Source of the DNA: Parietaria judaica | Lineage: Eukaryota > Streptophyta > Magnoliopsida > Rosales > Urticaceae | DNA: 64,000 bases | NCBI GenBank assembly: GCA_954871525.1 | Contig: OX940872.1 | Location: 12,423,180-12,487,179 of the forward strand | Direction: 5' to 3' | In this document: positions 45,601 to 57,144 of the stretch, piece by piece | Layout: the number at the start of each line of letters is the position of its first letter | Numbering within the stretch: position 1 is the stretch's first letter | Notes under the pieces: model-generated | The model's database searches: none | What the model saw: only the letters and a program-made list of their open reading frames with translations | Told to the model about the DNA's origin: nothing | Translations under genes and position numbers: made by a program

Positions 45601-48600
45601 ATTGCCATTTTTTTTAATATTATCCTAGGCAACAGCTATAGAGATATATTACACTGCAACAAGAAGCCTTTTTACCTTAAAGGTTCAGAAGAAGACTCGA
45701 GTATTAGGGATGGATATTTAATGCATACGGTGAGTTCTTTTAGTTCTATTTTTATAAAAGTCCTAATTGGAGAATTATAGTCTTCTTCTTCTTCTTCTTC
45801 TTTTTTTCTTCTGGTTTATTACCCCGAAAAAGATTTCAAGAGATATTTTTATTTGCAGCTTAATCATGTCTTTAAAACTAGAGACCTGGTTTTAAAGAAT
45901 GATGCACAATTGGCGAAGCAGAATGAGACTGCTAAGAATAAAATCGCCAACGATGCGAGTCTGCTTGATCAGGGATTTACCCGTCCTAAGGTAAATATGT
46001 TTGCCTACCTGATAATTTTAATTAAACTTTGGGCAATTCGGCTATAACATAACGCGAGATAAACACGTGAATCTGGTTGATAATTTTCAGTTGTTGGCAA
46101 TCAGCACATAGGAACAGTATAAAGACTTGTGGTCCATTACAGTTATAACATCATTAATAGTTTAAGTATGCTTATTAGGTCGATTATGCTTGCTTTATTT
46201 ATTTATATATAATTGTGTTAGTATTTAATTATGTTTTAATATGATTTAGGGTTTGGTTATTTAGGTTTTAGAGTTTGGGCCGAACCCCATTAGATTAATA
46301 AATTGCTATTTAAGAGACCCCAATTAGATGGGAAAAGACGTAAAAAATAATTCTTTTGACCTTATTTAGCTTAGAAGTGAGACTCGAAAATGAAACCAAT
46401 GGCTCCCTTTATTAAATCAGATTTGGGATCACAATATAATCGTAGTCATAATAATTTTCTGCTCCATATATATATTATATATATATATATATGTATTGTA
46501 AGTATCAGAGAGATTGAGATAGGACATGTGAGATTAAAAAGATATTGTTGATCATTAGTTATCTTATTACCACCATTAAGCAGCCTAGTTATGCTGTTCA
46601 TTGACTTAGTTTATTGAGTATTTCAACATCTAATATGCAGCACATATAATCTTACCTAATAATACAAAATATATATTTTGATACCGTAATCGGTGACCAA
46701 ACTTAATTCTATTTTATCCAGGTTTTGATCATCTTGCCCCTTGCAAGCATTGCGCTCCGCGTTGTTAAGAGGCTTATCGAACTTACCCCGTTAGCACACA
46801 AGGTAATTCATTATTTAAACATGTATTAAGTCATTAATTTGGAATGGAAGAAATCCATATCATATGCAATATGTTACATACAGAACTTAAGTAACAGAAC
46901 TTTTATGAATAATTTGAGTATTTTAATTATGTTACTTAGGCTACTTAGTTAGGGATTTTAGTTTAATTCTGCTATTTCAATTATTTAATTATGTTAAAAT
47001 TTTTGTTAATTTTTTTTAGTGATTTTATTTGTTCGGGCCTAATCCGGCTCATTAGGTTGTAATAATTGGTCTATTTAAGAAACCTTAAATTGACGAGAAA
47101 GGCAGCCGCTCATTAGGCATGATTCCCGCTACACGAACAAGTTTGGGTCGGGACAAAATCATTCTATTTTACTTGAAAATTTGTGTGGATATATTGAGAG
47201 CCTTGTAATGATCCCTTGAGAATACTGATGTAACCCGAACGTAGGGGTTTAGTGTAGTTTTAGCCTTTTAGGATTAGTTGAGTCGATGTTGCAAGTGTCA
47301 TTTAGAGTCTAATCGAGTCATTAGATTGTAATCGTATGCTCTATATAAAGTAGCTCTAGTGAATAAGAAAGTTAGCCAATAAACCAATCACAAACTTGAG
47401 TCTCTCAAAAAGGGGATTTGGGTTTAGTGAAGGTTGGCGATTGGGTCAAAAAATGCTTTTCAGCAGTACCTTATATACCATAATACTATAAATAGTATTA
47501 TGGTTTATAAGGTACTGCTGAAAAGCATTTTTTGACCCAATGATCTTGGCACATAACAAATACTTAACCTGACAATGCTCAAAATAGTTTCGCCATTTTA
47601 TGAAGTTATCATTGATAGGACTCAATTATACATTTGTAGTTGAGTAACTGTAATCCTGCTAGAATTCCTTATGGAGAAGCCGATTTTATGTGTTTTTTTT
47701 AGGGTAAAGTAGAAAAGAGGGACCGGTTTTATAAGGAATTTGGAACTGAAAAGGTGGAAGATAACGAGGAAGAATCCGGAATCTTTAAGTCTCAAAAGAC
47801 TGCGAAACCGTCTGACTTCGAATCACTTTTTGGCGGGAATAACAATGATCACTTTGTATTTGGCATAAAGTTCACAAAGTAAGTTTCTTTAGCATAAACC
47901 AGATGACCAACTTTTAGAGATACTCGTTGCGACCTTGTTTTAATCCCATTGACATTTGGACTATTTGTTTCTTATAGGCGGACGATAAAGCTTTTCAGTG
48001 ATTTTTATTCGTCGGATATAATAGTTGCTTCTGCTCTCGGTTTGCTTACGGTTAGTGCTGTATTTTACTTTTTGTTTTATTGTCACGTTTTATCTAAACA
48101 TTAATTTTTCAGATGATAACTTAAAGCCATCACATGCTTATTACTGCTAGAAATTTCCAGTTTGTATGTTTTTGGACCATGAATTGGTGTGTATTTTAGT
48201 TTATAGATAATAATTTTGTTTTGCAGAAACATTTTCTTCGGAAGTACACATAGTAAACTTATCTTTTATAGTGCAGAAAACTTTAGTCAGATAAAAATTG
48301 TCACAAATGTCAGCTCTTAAAACCAGGTGTGGTAACCTGGGTTCTGACGATTTTTCCTACGGTCTTTGGTTTTGTAAAACCTCTTTTTTCCGGGAATTGG
48401 TACTGGACTCATAAAAGTACCGGTTTAGAACTAGGACATGCCAGGTTTTGTCCTACAAATTATATTGTAAAAGTCTAAAAGAAAAAAGGGACTGGGAACA
48501 CCGGTTTCGGTATTTTTTTTTTAAATCCCAATTTCTGAACTGGTAATAACCTAAATTATGATGGCTCTTTAAGAGTATAACACAGCTTTGTGATGTCCAA

Positions 48601-51316
48601 TCTCAAACAGTATCTAGATTTGTTTTTTTTTGCCCTTAAATATTTTATGTGGCTGAACTTATTTTTCGAGTTTCTGATCGTGGCAGAAAATCGGGCAAGC
48701 GGAAAGATCGAAAGAAAAAGATGTTGACTATCTTTCTTCGATCGAGGTATAAGTCTTTTAACTCTTGAAAAAAAAAAAAAAAAAAAAAACTCTTTTAACC
48801 GAGTGGTTATTATCAGTTTATGGTCCTGCACTATTCCTTAATAAAATGTTGATATTTATACCACATCCGCAGGTTCTAGTCATCGATTACGCTGAGGTGA
48901 TAGCAATGCAGGTAAAGAAGTAGAACAGAAATTTGGTTTTTGTACTGTTTAAAAATGCAAAATGGATAAATTAACTCATTGGAGTTTTATTTTTATTTTT
49001 TATTTTTTATTTTATTCTTGTTGTTTTCTTATATAACATCAGAATTGGTCAAATTTGTCAACGGTGGTTAAACAAATGAATCTCTTACCATCAAAGCAAC
49101 ATCAAACTGACGTTCTGCGGATAAGACCATGGTACGTTTTAAGTAATCCTTTCTGTCGATATATAAACTCCTTTAATTTCAAATTACATACCAAGATTTA
49201 GTAAATAATTTCTTGTAGGGGTGAAAGCGAACTGGGTGCATGCATTTTTTTTCTTCCAAAACCGAAACTTGGATTGAGCTTCTGGGTTTTGGAAAATAGA
49301 AACTCGGGACTGATTTTGAAAATTCTGTACCCTAATTTTTGTTTTTAAACCAAATATCGGAGTATCTTTTACACCCCTAATTTCAGAAGAGCTAATTAGA
49401 TTATTTCCTTCAATGTTTATGTGCTTTAAGCTTTTCGAAGGATTATAGAGTATTTATGCCATTGTCTTTTCCGTCTATATTTCATAAAGGATCCTCCTTA
49501 CTCTATTTTGCGTGTAGGTATCTGGATGGACATTCAAAATATTATAGACAAACAATATTGTTGTCTTCCTACATAGACCCAGGTAATATTCATGTCTTTT
49601 CTTCTGGGTAAAATTGTGAAAGATTCTCAACAAATTTATTTGTCTCTGTATGTTTTTTAATGAACTTATAGAAAACTATCTATGTGGATCAACTCTTCAT
49701 ATACGTTTTTACCTTATCCTTTTCATTTTGTGAATTGTAAAGGTGACGTAAAATGAAGATCATCAGCCATTCGTATTTTATATGTTCTTTATTATTAAAT
49801 TATTTTGTTGAGATCTGTTTGGTTATTATAACATAATTGATTAAATATATGACCGGGCTTCTAAAGATACTTAATTTACTGCTAAGATGGGGCTTCTTGA
49901 CTGTATGGAATTATTTTTTTTTTTTTAAAGAAACGTCGCTTATATTGATAAAAAATAAATTACAATACAAGGCTAGAGAGTGGTTTAAAATTAGTCAGTC
50001 AAAATTGGACCGGCTATATAAACCAAAACTCTACTATAAGAAAGATAGAAAAAACGAGGACTAGTCCTTACAAAGTACTAGCCCAATCTCTCGAAAGGTC
50101 CGCAAGAGAATACATCGAAAACTCATTGCACGAGGAAAAAAGCCAAAGAGCAATACAATGGTTGATACTATCTATCAACCCATTAAGATTCCAAAATATA
50201 TCATTGTAGAGGAACTTGTTGCGAGTATTCCAGATGCACCATAAAGTAGTTACGATTCCAATCTTCGCCGCAACGTACCATAAAGTAGTTACTTGACTGT
50301 ATAGAATTTTAGAAACATTATTTATAGAAAAAGGGAAAAATAAGATACAAGGAGTGAGAAGAGTGAATAGATTAATTACAAGTAGACAACTTAGCAATAA
50401 AAGATAGCTATGTCATCTTTGAAAGATGTGAAAATAAAACTTAGCAATCATGTTGTCGATCTTAAAGTTTGTAGGAGTTCCGAGTTCCAATTCTTCTCAT
50501 CACGTTTTTGAGCTTGAAATTTTATATTTTGCAGAAATGAATGCATTCTTCAATAACCAGTGCTTTAATTACCAAGGAAAGGTATGTTGCTTCTCTATGT
50601 TTGATACATGTATTTGTCTCACTAAATCTCGATCTTGCAGATGTTCTTAAAATCTCTGGTAAAAGAAAAATATAATATTTCGATTACGAATTTATGCATG
50701 TGTATTTTGAGGATTCCTATGCTTAATCTTTAGGTAAAGTTGGACTGCGAACATAAAGGCGTCATTCCCAAGGTACATCTTCAGGTGCAACAGGTAAGCC
50801 AAAGAACCCGCTTTTTAATATAGCAAACTCATACATTTATTTTTCATAAGTGATCCCGAGCAGAATCTTAGAATATATTTGATTTTTTTGCCAAAGTAAG
50901 GACTAAAAATTGTTACCCGTGAATATTAGCGCAATTTTGTAGGTGATCTTCTCCTTGAACAAAATTTAATATTTAGCAACTCTTAAGGATTGAAGTAAAT
51001 AGTGACGAGTAACAACTGCTAACTACAAGTTACTGCATTTGATTCTTTTTTATTTTATTTTATTTACTGAACCTCCTTTTGGTTTTACCTTTTAACGTTA
51101 TAGATTTACCAGAGATTCAGTACAGATTCAGTGGCTAATATTGATGATGCTCGGCTTGCATATTTTTCAGAAAAGGTATATTTTATCCTCATAGTGTGTT
51201 CTCTTTCTTTTTTTCTCATTATTATTTATTTATCTGTAGTGTTTTTCTTTTTGGACTCCTGCGTTAAAGATTCCTTTTTATTCTCTTTGAGGTACAAGTA
51301 AATTGAACATGTTAAC

Positions 51317-51349
<33 letters not shown>

Positions 51350-53502
51350 GTTTTTTATTATCTGTAGGTTTTTTTTTTTTTAAACCCCTGCATTAAAGAT
51401 TCCTTTTTATTCTCTTTGAGGTACAAGTAAATTGAACATGTTAACTTGTGTGTGTGTGTGTGTTTTTTTTGTTTTATATTATCTGTAGTTTTTTTTTTTT
51501 TTTTAACCCCTGCATTAAAGATTCCTTTTTATTCTCTTTGAGGTATAAGTAAATTGAACATGTTAACTTGTGTTTTTGTATTATTATTGGCAATGTGTAT
51601 TCTATTTTGTCAATTTCAAAGTACAGTATAACCGTGATAAATTAATGAATTATTATGATTTTATTTATATTGAGTTGTTAATTTATATATCAATAAATTT
51701 TTCTATTAAATCTAGCAAACTATTAATTTAGCATGTTGGCTCGAGTCGGGACTGGGCAAAAGTATAATATAATTTAGGTCATAAATTTTTATATCGAGTA
51801 CTAATTGAAGATTCTAATGTATGTTACTCTTGTTACTTGCCACAGGTTTTCCCAAAGCTCAAAGATTCTATGCAGGTAACTTTGACTTCAACTGCTAAAC
51901 TCCTTTTAATTGCTTTGGTTATAATACATTTACTTACCTTTTTTCTGATCTCGTTGGATTGTTCTAGGGCGGTGTAATGATATTTATCAGTTCGTACTTC
52001 GATTTCGTTCGTGTGCGGAACTTTTTGAAGGCACAAGATGCGTCATTTTGTTTAATTTCAGAGTAAGAATTTTCAATCCCTATTTGCTTCACTGATATTT
52101 ATTCCGTACTGTGCTATACATATATATCCATATATGATGGCACTCTTCTTTTTTACAGGTATACTAAGCAGAGTGATATTTCTCGAGCTCGAAACTGGTT
52201 TTTTGAAGGGAAAAGAACGATCATGCTTTATACTGAGAGGACGCATTTCTACCACCGATACAAGGTCTCTAGTTCTATTCTCTTGGGAAAAATACACTTC
52301 AAAATCTATCAACGAATTTGAGCATGTTTCCAAATAGACAACAAGCTAGGCCTGTGAAGGGTTATATATGGCTATAAAATCGCTATATTAATTAATCTCT
52401 AAATATATTTCTCATTGAACAGATTCGCGGTGTTAAAAATTTATTCTTCTATTCGCTGCCTGAGAGAAAGGAGTTTTACCCAGAGGTACGTGATGGGATC
52501 GTATTTTATTATATTTTTGTATTAATTATTTAGTTTATTTTATTAATAAGTCGATTGTTATTTTTAAGAGTTAGTTTTCAATTATATTTAGCTATTAGGT
52601 AATAATCATGGGCTTTAGGGTTAAGCTGTAAACAGTGGGCCTTAAAGAGGTAGTCGACTAGGGTTTAAAGGGAGGTTGGCTGATTGGTGAGGCATGTGAG
52701 AAAATGGTAGCCTTTGGCCGTCTTGCATCATCGGGAGAGCCTCGGACCTTGCTCTCGAAGGATTTGGTCCACCATTGTTACCGATTTCTATTCAATAAAA
52801 TTCCGGTAGTTCATCGCATTGATGAATTACCATTTCCCCAAATTGATACGCTGCGGTTTTTCTGTGATTTTCTGGAATTTATAAATCCAGGATCCATCAG
52901 TACAATTGTATGATATAAATACGCATTTCGTATTTTTCACCTCGTGTTTTACCCCCCTACTCAATTCTTCATTTCATACATTTCTTAAGGTTCTAATCTT
53001 CTTATTCCAATATTCAGGTCATTAATATGCTTGAAGGTTCTGATAATGGCACGAGCACCGCACTCTTCTCCCGCTTTGATCAATTTAAGGTATGGTTTTA
53101 CTGCTACACGTCATATCTTTTTTTAATAAGCTTTCTCTTCTGATCATAACATGTCTTAGGTTATTAGGGGAATTTCGGGTTATTTAAGTTAAGTGATTGG
53201 GGGTGATTTTCAGTAGTTTATATTAAGGATTAGATTAGGCACCTATCACGAGGGGAGCTAGCTCGTGATTTTTGGCATGTTGTCTCGTACGTACGTTTGA
53301 GAGCTCGACCCGTGCTCTCGAAGGCACAGCTATGTTTCTACATCGGTTCTTACTTCCGTTGGTTCGTGTTTAATTTCTACCTTGGGTCTGATCAGTCTCC
53401 GAAAACAATTTTTTATTGGTGGAATAGATGGAAAGAATTGTTGGAAAAGCAAATGCAAAGAGAATGATGAAATCGGAGAAGGATATGTTTGTTTTCTGTT
53501 GA
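42665..53502 (+). CDS. UTP25: UTP25 / NOF1, U3 snoRNP-associated rRNA processing factor
   Basis: Nucleolar factor for 18S rRNA maturation in the small-subunit processome (yeast Utp25, animal Def, Arabidopsis NOF1). Twenty-five exons join in frame to 725 residues: 42665-42692, 42784-42888, 42978-43101, 43219-43295, 43376-43514, 43953-44097, 44819-44942, 45629-45729, 45859-45990, 46722-46802, 47703-47878, 47978-48050, 48687-48746, 48873-48911, 49043-49131, 49518-49582, 50535-50581, 50734-50793, 51104-51175, 51846-51875, 51968-52062, 52159-52264, 52423-52485, 53018-53089, 53428-53502. A basic start (GKQFGKKR) and a Ser/Asp/Glu-rich region to about residue 160 precede the helicase-like UTP25 domain. 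[15 protein letters not shown] resembles helicase motif Ia, and VLVIDYAEV stands where DEAD would be. Walker A is absent, as expected of this pseudo-helicase family. It ends SEKDMFVFC. No breaks. Confidence 0.95.
44098..44818 (+). other. UTP25 intron 6, with repeat-derived sequence
   Basis: 721-bp intron. 44188-44475 begins TAGGGGCAAAATTGG and ends near ACACCCCTAAAACCGG, with CCGG-rich words between, suggesting a degenerate hAT-like MITE. The intron ends with a T28-like tract before the acceptor at 44817-44818. Confidence 0.45.
45991..46721 (+). other. UTP25 intron 9, with LTR-like insert
   Basis: From about 46216 (TGTTAGTATTTAATTATG) there is a sequence with a TATTTAAG box and GGGCCGAACCCC, resembling the LTR of a short non-autonomous retrotransposon (TRIM/SMART type). 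Similar stretches lie in introns 10 and 23. An (AT)n tract lies at 46470-46495. Termini are not proven. Confidence 0.4.
47440..47541. repeat. Near-perfect 102-bp hairpin in UTP25 intron 10
   Basis: Two 49-bp arms (47440-47488 and 47493-47541) are inverted copies with one mismatch, separated by 4 bases. The arms begin ATTGGGTCAAAAAATGCTTT. On the transcribed strand it would form a very stable stem inside the intron. It is directly preceded by a short LTR-like segment (47216-47439). Confidence 0.92.
49216..49379. mobile_element. Short hAT-like MITE in UTP25 intron 15
   Basis: 164 bp bounded by TAGGGGTG and CACCCCTA, with CCGAAACTTGG/CTCGGGACTG words inside. Flanking 8-mers ATTTCTTG and ATTTCAGA share five bases, compatible with a degraded 8-bp hAT target duplication. 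Confidence 0.6.
49583..50534 (+). other. UTP25 intron 16, with unclassified insert
   Basis: 952-bp intron. 49900-50390 differs in style from the rest (ACAAAGTACTAGCCCAATCTC, CCATAAAGTAGTTAC twice at 50239 and 50279). On the minus strand it reads as a piece of a reverse-transcriptase-type zinc-binding ORF ([30 protein letters not shown]), which suggests the 3' end of a LINE. Confidence 0.5.
51235..51590 (+). repeat. Three tandem copies of a ~125-bp unit in UTP25 intron 19
   Basis: The core CTGC(G/A)TTAAAGATTCCTTTTT, ATTCTCTTTGAGGTA and AAATTGAACATGTTAACTTG is present three times (starting about 51259, 51388 and 51510), each followed by a GT tract that shrinks from about 13 to 8 to 2 repeats. 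Confidence 0.92.
51622..51821. mobile_element. MITE of the ACAGTATAACC...GATTCTAATGTA type
   Basis: Imperfect terminal inverted repeats enclose ATTAATTTA-rich DNA and a GGCTCGAGTCGGGACTGGGCAAAAGT core. Parts of the same core are found in both MLP introns (about 10010-10040 and 23360-23390). Confidence 0.6.
52486..53017 (+). other. UTP25 intron 23, with LTR-like insert
   Basis: 532-bp intron containing GGGCTTTAGGG, GTCGACTAGGGTTTAAAG and GCTCTCGAAGGATTTGGTCC. The CTCTCGAAGG module recurs in intron 24 (about 53318), suggesting related short retrotransposon remnants in both introns. Confidence 0.4.
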
Positions 53503-54580
53503 AATGAGTTGACTCCATCAGAAGTCAACGGAGAAAACAAATTGTATTATTCAACAGCATTTGCAATTTTGATATCGTGTTATAAATTTTATATCATTTA
53601 TGGTTATTTTTTTATTTTTATTTATTTTGTAGAAATCTCTTCAATTATGGTGAATTGGTGATTCATTTTTCATTATTATTTTTTAAAGTTAATCCCGACA
53701 AAAGTACCGGTAGTCTTAGAAAAAGTACTGGTAAGTTCCAAAAAATATTACCCAGATATAGTACTACCAATACTCTAATATTATATGTGAGATAGATACC
53801 AAAAAAACCCGATCAAAAAATTATTTTGTCAAATATATAATATCAATGAATTTGAATTTTGTCTGGGTAAATAAAACAAAAGAATTAAAACTTATCGGTG
53901 ATTTTATTAAGACTTGGTACCTTTTCTTTTTAAATTTAAAAACATAACTTGATTGACTTCATATATTTTATTTTTTTCACCATCATTTTTCATTTTATTT
54001 TATTTTTATTTTTTTGCAAATTATGCATATGGCGAGATAAACTAAATCACCATCGTTTGATTGGTCAGACGGTCAACTTAGCTAATAGAACGATTCTCAT
54101 CTTTCTAAAGAGAACAAATTATTGATCGCTTGATCAAACGAGTTCAATTTAGCAATATTTTTTATTTTTTTGGATAAAGTTACGAAATGTTTTTAGTTCA
54201 TAATCTGGACATAGCAAATCTCAATGTTATTGAAGAGATGAACTAGGAATTCGATAGAGAAAATGAGAAGAAAAATGAGAATGCCAGAAATAGTAAAAAA
54301 AAAAAAACTAACAAAAAAGAGATGGGGTCTACCGATTCACCAAAATATATGAACTTAAATATTTTTGCCACAATTGTTTTAATAAGCTCTATACTGTCCT
54401 ATTTCCGAACAATTTGGGTGCTTTTGCCCGTAACCGATTCTAAAACATTATTTCAAGTTTATTTTTCTCTTTTTTTTTTCTTCTAAGTGATAATATTACA
54501 TTAATTACATCAATTTCAACTCTATGTATACTTCCACATGAGTTTTCAGTGTTTTTTTTTTTTTTGGACTTTAAAGAGAT
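53503..54580. other. AT-rich intergenic DNA between UTP25 and P3
   Basis: UTP25 3' UTR followed by low-complexity AT-rich DNA. No further gene is seen. Confidence 0.55.
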
Positions 54581-54876
54581 TGGGCCGAGTCTAGTCCTAA
54601 TCAGATAAAAAAAAAAAAAAAGCGAATTGGGCCGACTCTCCTAAATAAGTAACTTCAACTTTTTTCCCCTCTTTTTTGTTCATAGAATTTTATTTATAGA
54701 GCCGGGTTGATTTTCGGACCGGCTAAGCCTGATCTTAAATCGATTTTTATCTTTGCATTATAAATTAATCTTTTTCAATAAAATCATTATTTGTTAATAA
54801 AAAATAAAAATAAAAACTTAGTTTACACAGGGACAAAAGAGTCTTTTAACCGGTCGCATCGATTAGGGTTTTGGGC
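54581..54876 (+). promoter_or_regulatory. P3 promoter: two site II motifs and a telo-box
   Basis: TGGGCC at 54581-54586 and 54628-54633, and a telo-box TTAGGGTTTT at 54863-54872, running into TGGGC at 54872-54876, about 105 bp before the ATG. Site II plus telo-box is the standard arrangement for plant ribosomal protein genes. The telo-box may lie in the 5' leader. Confidence 0.75.
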
Positions 54877-54978
54877 GAGGCCGTGGTAATACTTATACTC
54901 ATCAGTCATCGCTGCCCACATCTGAAGCAATCGAAACCCACAGAGAAGAGAGACAGAGATCCTTCGAAGCCGATCGAA

Positions 54979-55718
54979 ATGGGAGTCTTCACCTTCGTGT
55001 GCCGGAGCTCCGGCGGCAAGTGGACGGCCAAGCAGCACGACGACGGCGATCTCGAGGCCTCGGCGGACTCCACCCACGACCTCCAGAAAACCCTCGTCAA
55101 CTCCGTCCTCTCCTGCGACTCCTCCGGCGGACTCCAGACCTCCTTCTCTCTCGTCACCCCCTCCTCTGCCGTTTTCCAGGTCCCATTTCCTTCTCAGATC
55201 GATTCTCCAAATGCGCTATGTGATTAGGGTTTGGTTTCGAATCTGATTGCTTAGGGCTTTGTGAATTTTGCTTAGTCCGTAAAATTGATTGTGAAAATGG
55301 GTTCATGCTTGTATTTATTTTCAAGCTCTCATCTTTACTTGGAAATGGCGGAAAATATGTTTTGAAAATGAATCGGGCTTAGTGAAATGTGGGTTTTCAC
55401 TTGATCGAATGATGCTGAAACTAATGGATTGAAGTAACCCGACCAAGCGGCGATTCGAGCAAGGGCGATTGGGTGTGAATTTGTTTGTTGTAATGGTGAT
55501 TTTGGATTGGAATCTATTAGATTTATATGAGAGATGTTTTTTTTTCTGTTCTTTAGGTTATTGTAGGAGGTGGGTCCGGTGGCGGTTTTGTGAGCGGAGG
55601 AGGAGCAGCTGCTCCGTCCGGTGGTGCAGGAGCGGCTGCGGAAGCGGCTCCGGCGGAGGAGAAGAAGGAAGAGAAGGAAGAGAGCGACGACGACATGGGA
55701 TTCTCACTCTTCGATTAG
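54979..55718 (+). CDS. RPP3: 60S acidic ribosomal protein P3
   Basis: Plant-specific member of the P-protein family that forms the lateral stalk of the large ribosomal subunit and recruits elongation factors. Two exons (54979-55179 and 55557-55718) join in phase 0 to 120 residues, the usual length. The start [15 protein letters not shown] is diagnostic for P3. The hinge is rich in Gly/Ala ([14 protein letters not shown]), then comes a Glu/Lys run and the conserved P-protein tail [13 protein letters not shown], which contacts translation GTPases. No lesions. Its promoter carries site II and telo-box motifs. Confidence 0.97.
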
Positions 55719-56032
55719 AAGCTTTCTTGAATTTGCTTAGAGCTAAATCCTTTATTATCATGTTTGGTCCTATGTTTTCTTGTTTTGCTTGATGATGATA
55801 TTATTATGTCTCACTTGTGAATTGATTTTGCGTATTAGATATCAAATTTTGTTTCGATGAGATATGGAAAACTTGATTTAGTATTATTCTTTGTGTTTCC
55901 GGTACTTGTGGATTGGTGCCATTTTCTAGGTGGTTGGTTGCTGCATTAGTGAATACATTATTCAGGATTCAACAAGACTAATAAATGGAATACCGAACTT
56001 ATCCCTGCCGGCGTGGTAGCGGTATTCATGAG
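55719..56032 (+). other. P3 3' UTR and flank
   Basis: The trailer continues in T-rich sequence without a canonical AATAAA close by. No other feature seen. Confidence 0.5.
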
Positions 56033-56725
56033 TAGGGGTGAAAGCGGAATCGGGAATCAGAAAATTTGGTTATTTTGGTACCTATCCCGAAAATTCGGGA
56101 TTTTTTTTCTTGGTCACAAAAATTAGTTCCGATTGAATATTTCCCCCTTTTTTTTCTAACTGGAACCGGGAAATATTCATGAGAGAATTGTGAAAAAATT
56201 CGTGAAGACGGTTTGATTCAACGGCATGACGGCGACGAGATCGTGAAGTAACAATCCAAATTGAAACCCTAAAAAAAAAAACAATCCAAATCGCAGACCA
56301 AGAAATTGCGAGAAAGTGGGGAGAGCTTTGGGCTTGGACTGGAACGATCGCAGCGAGGAAGACGAAGCTTGAGATTGAGAGAGAAGAAGAGCGAGAGGAA
56401 GACGAATGCAGCCGAGGGAGGGAGGGAGGGAGAGAGAGAGAGAGAATGAGCAAAACCCTAGGATTTTCAAACGACATGTAATTTTTAAACAATAAAAACG
56501 ACAAATGATATCAAAACGGCGTACAAAATAGGGAAAAAATGACATGTAGTTTAAAACCAGAACCAACACTAAAATTCGGGAAAAATGGTTCTGGTTCCCG
56601 GTTCCGATTCACGGTTCCGAAAATCTAGAACCGCGAAGTACCGGTTCTCTGTTTTAAACATAATTTCCCTATTTTTTTTTAAACCGTTCCGGAACCGGGA
56701 ACCAGTGACAAAATTTGCACCCCTA
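56033..56725. mobile_element. hAT-like MITE rich in GGTTCCGG words
   Basis: 693 bp bounded by TAGGGGTGAAAGCG and AAATTTGCACCCCTA. Flanks TTCATGAG (56025-56032) and ATCATGAG (56729-56736) match at 7 of 8 bases if three extra bases belong to the right end. An 8-bp duplication is expected for hAT. The ends are full of CCGGTTCC/GGAACCGG palindromes. The middle has a (GAGG)n/(GA)n tract (56415-56445). No transposase is seen; the overlapping minus-strand ORFs look like noise. Confidence 0.7.
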
Positions 56726-57144
56726 TTAATCATGAGTGTATTCTGTCTTGTAATACTGAACTACTGCTCCGTATTACCGCTTTCATCTTACTATAAGAAC
56801 AACCATTGATCGCACATGCATTAATGCGGTGCTACTCGAGTGTCTTCTCTAACTTCCGGGATGGATTTTCAGACCAAAAACTAAATTTCTATTTTGTGCA
56901 TGACCAAAACTCAGGTCGGTTGTGTATTTCCTTTGAAAAAAAATTAGCCCTTCCCATCTCATTTTCTTGATCCACCACGTCATGTCCCCAACCAGCACGA
57001 ACAAGTTTCCAATGGATATCTGTAAACCTTTCTTTGTTTCGCTTTTGTATCTTTGAATTCTCTGCCGGATTATATATATTAAACAGATGCAAAAGCATCC
57101 GGAACTGTGGGACGATATTAAAAGGTCATTGCAATTGCAAACCA
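56726..57144. other. Intergenic DNA
   Basis: Short unremarkable stretch between the hAT-like and Mutator-like elements. No gene seen. Confidence 0.5.
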
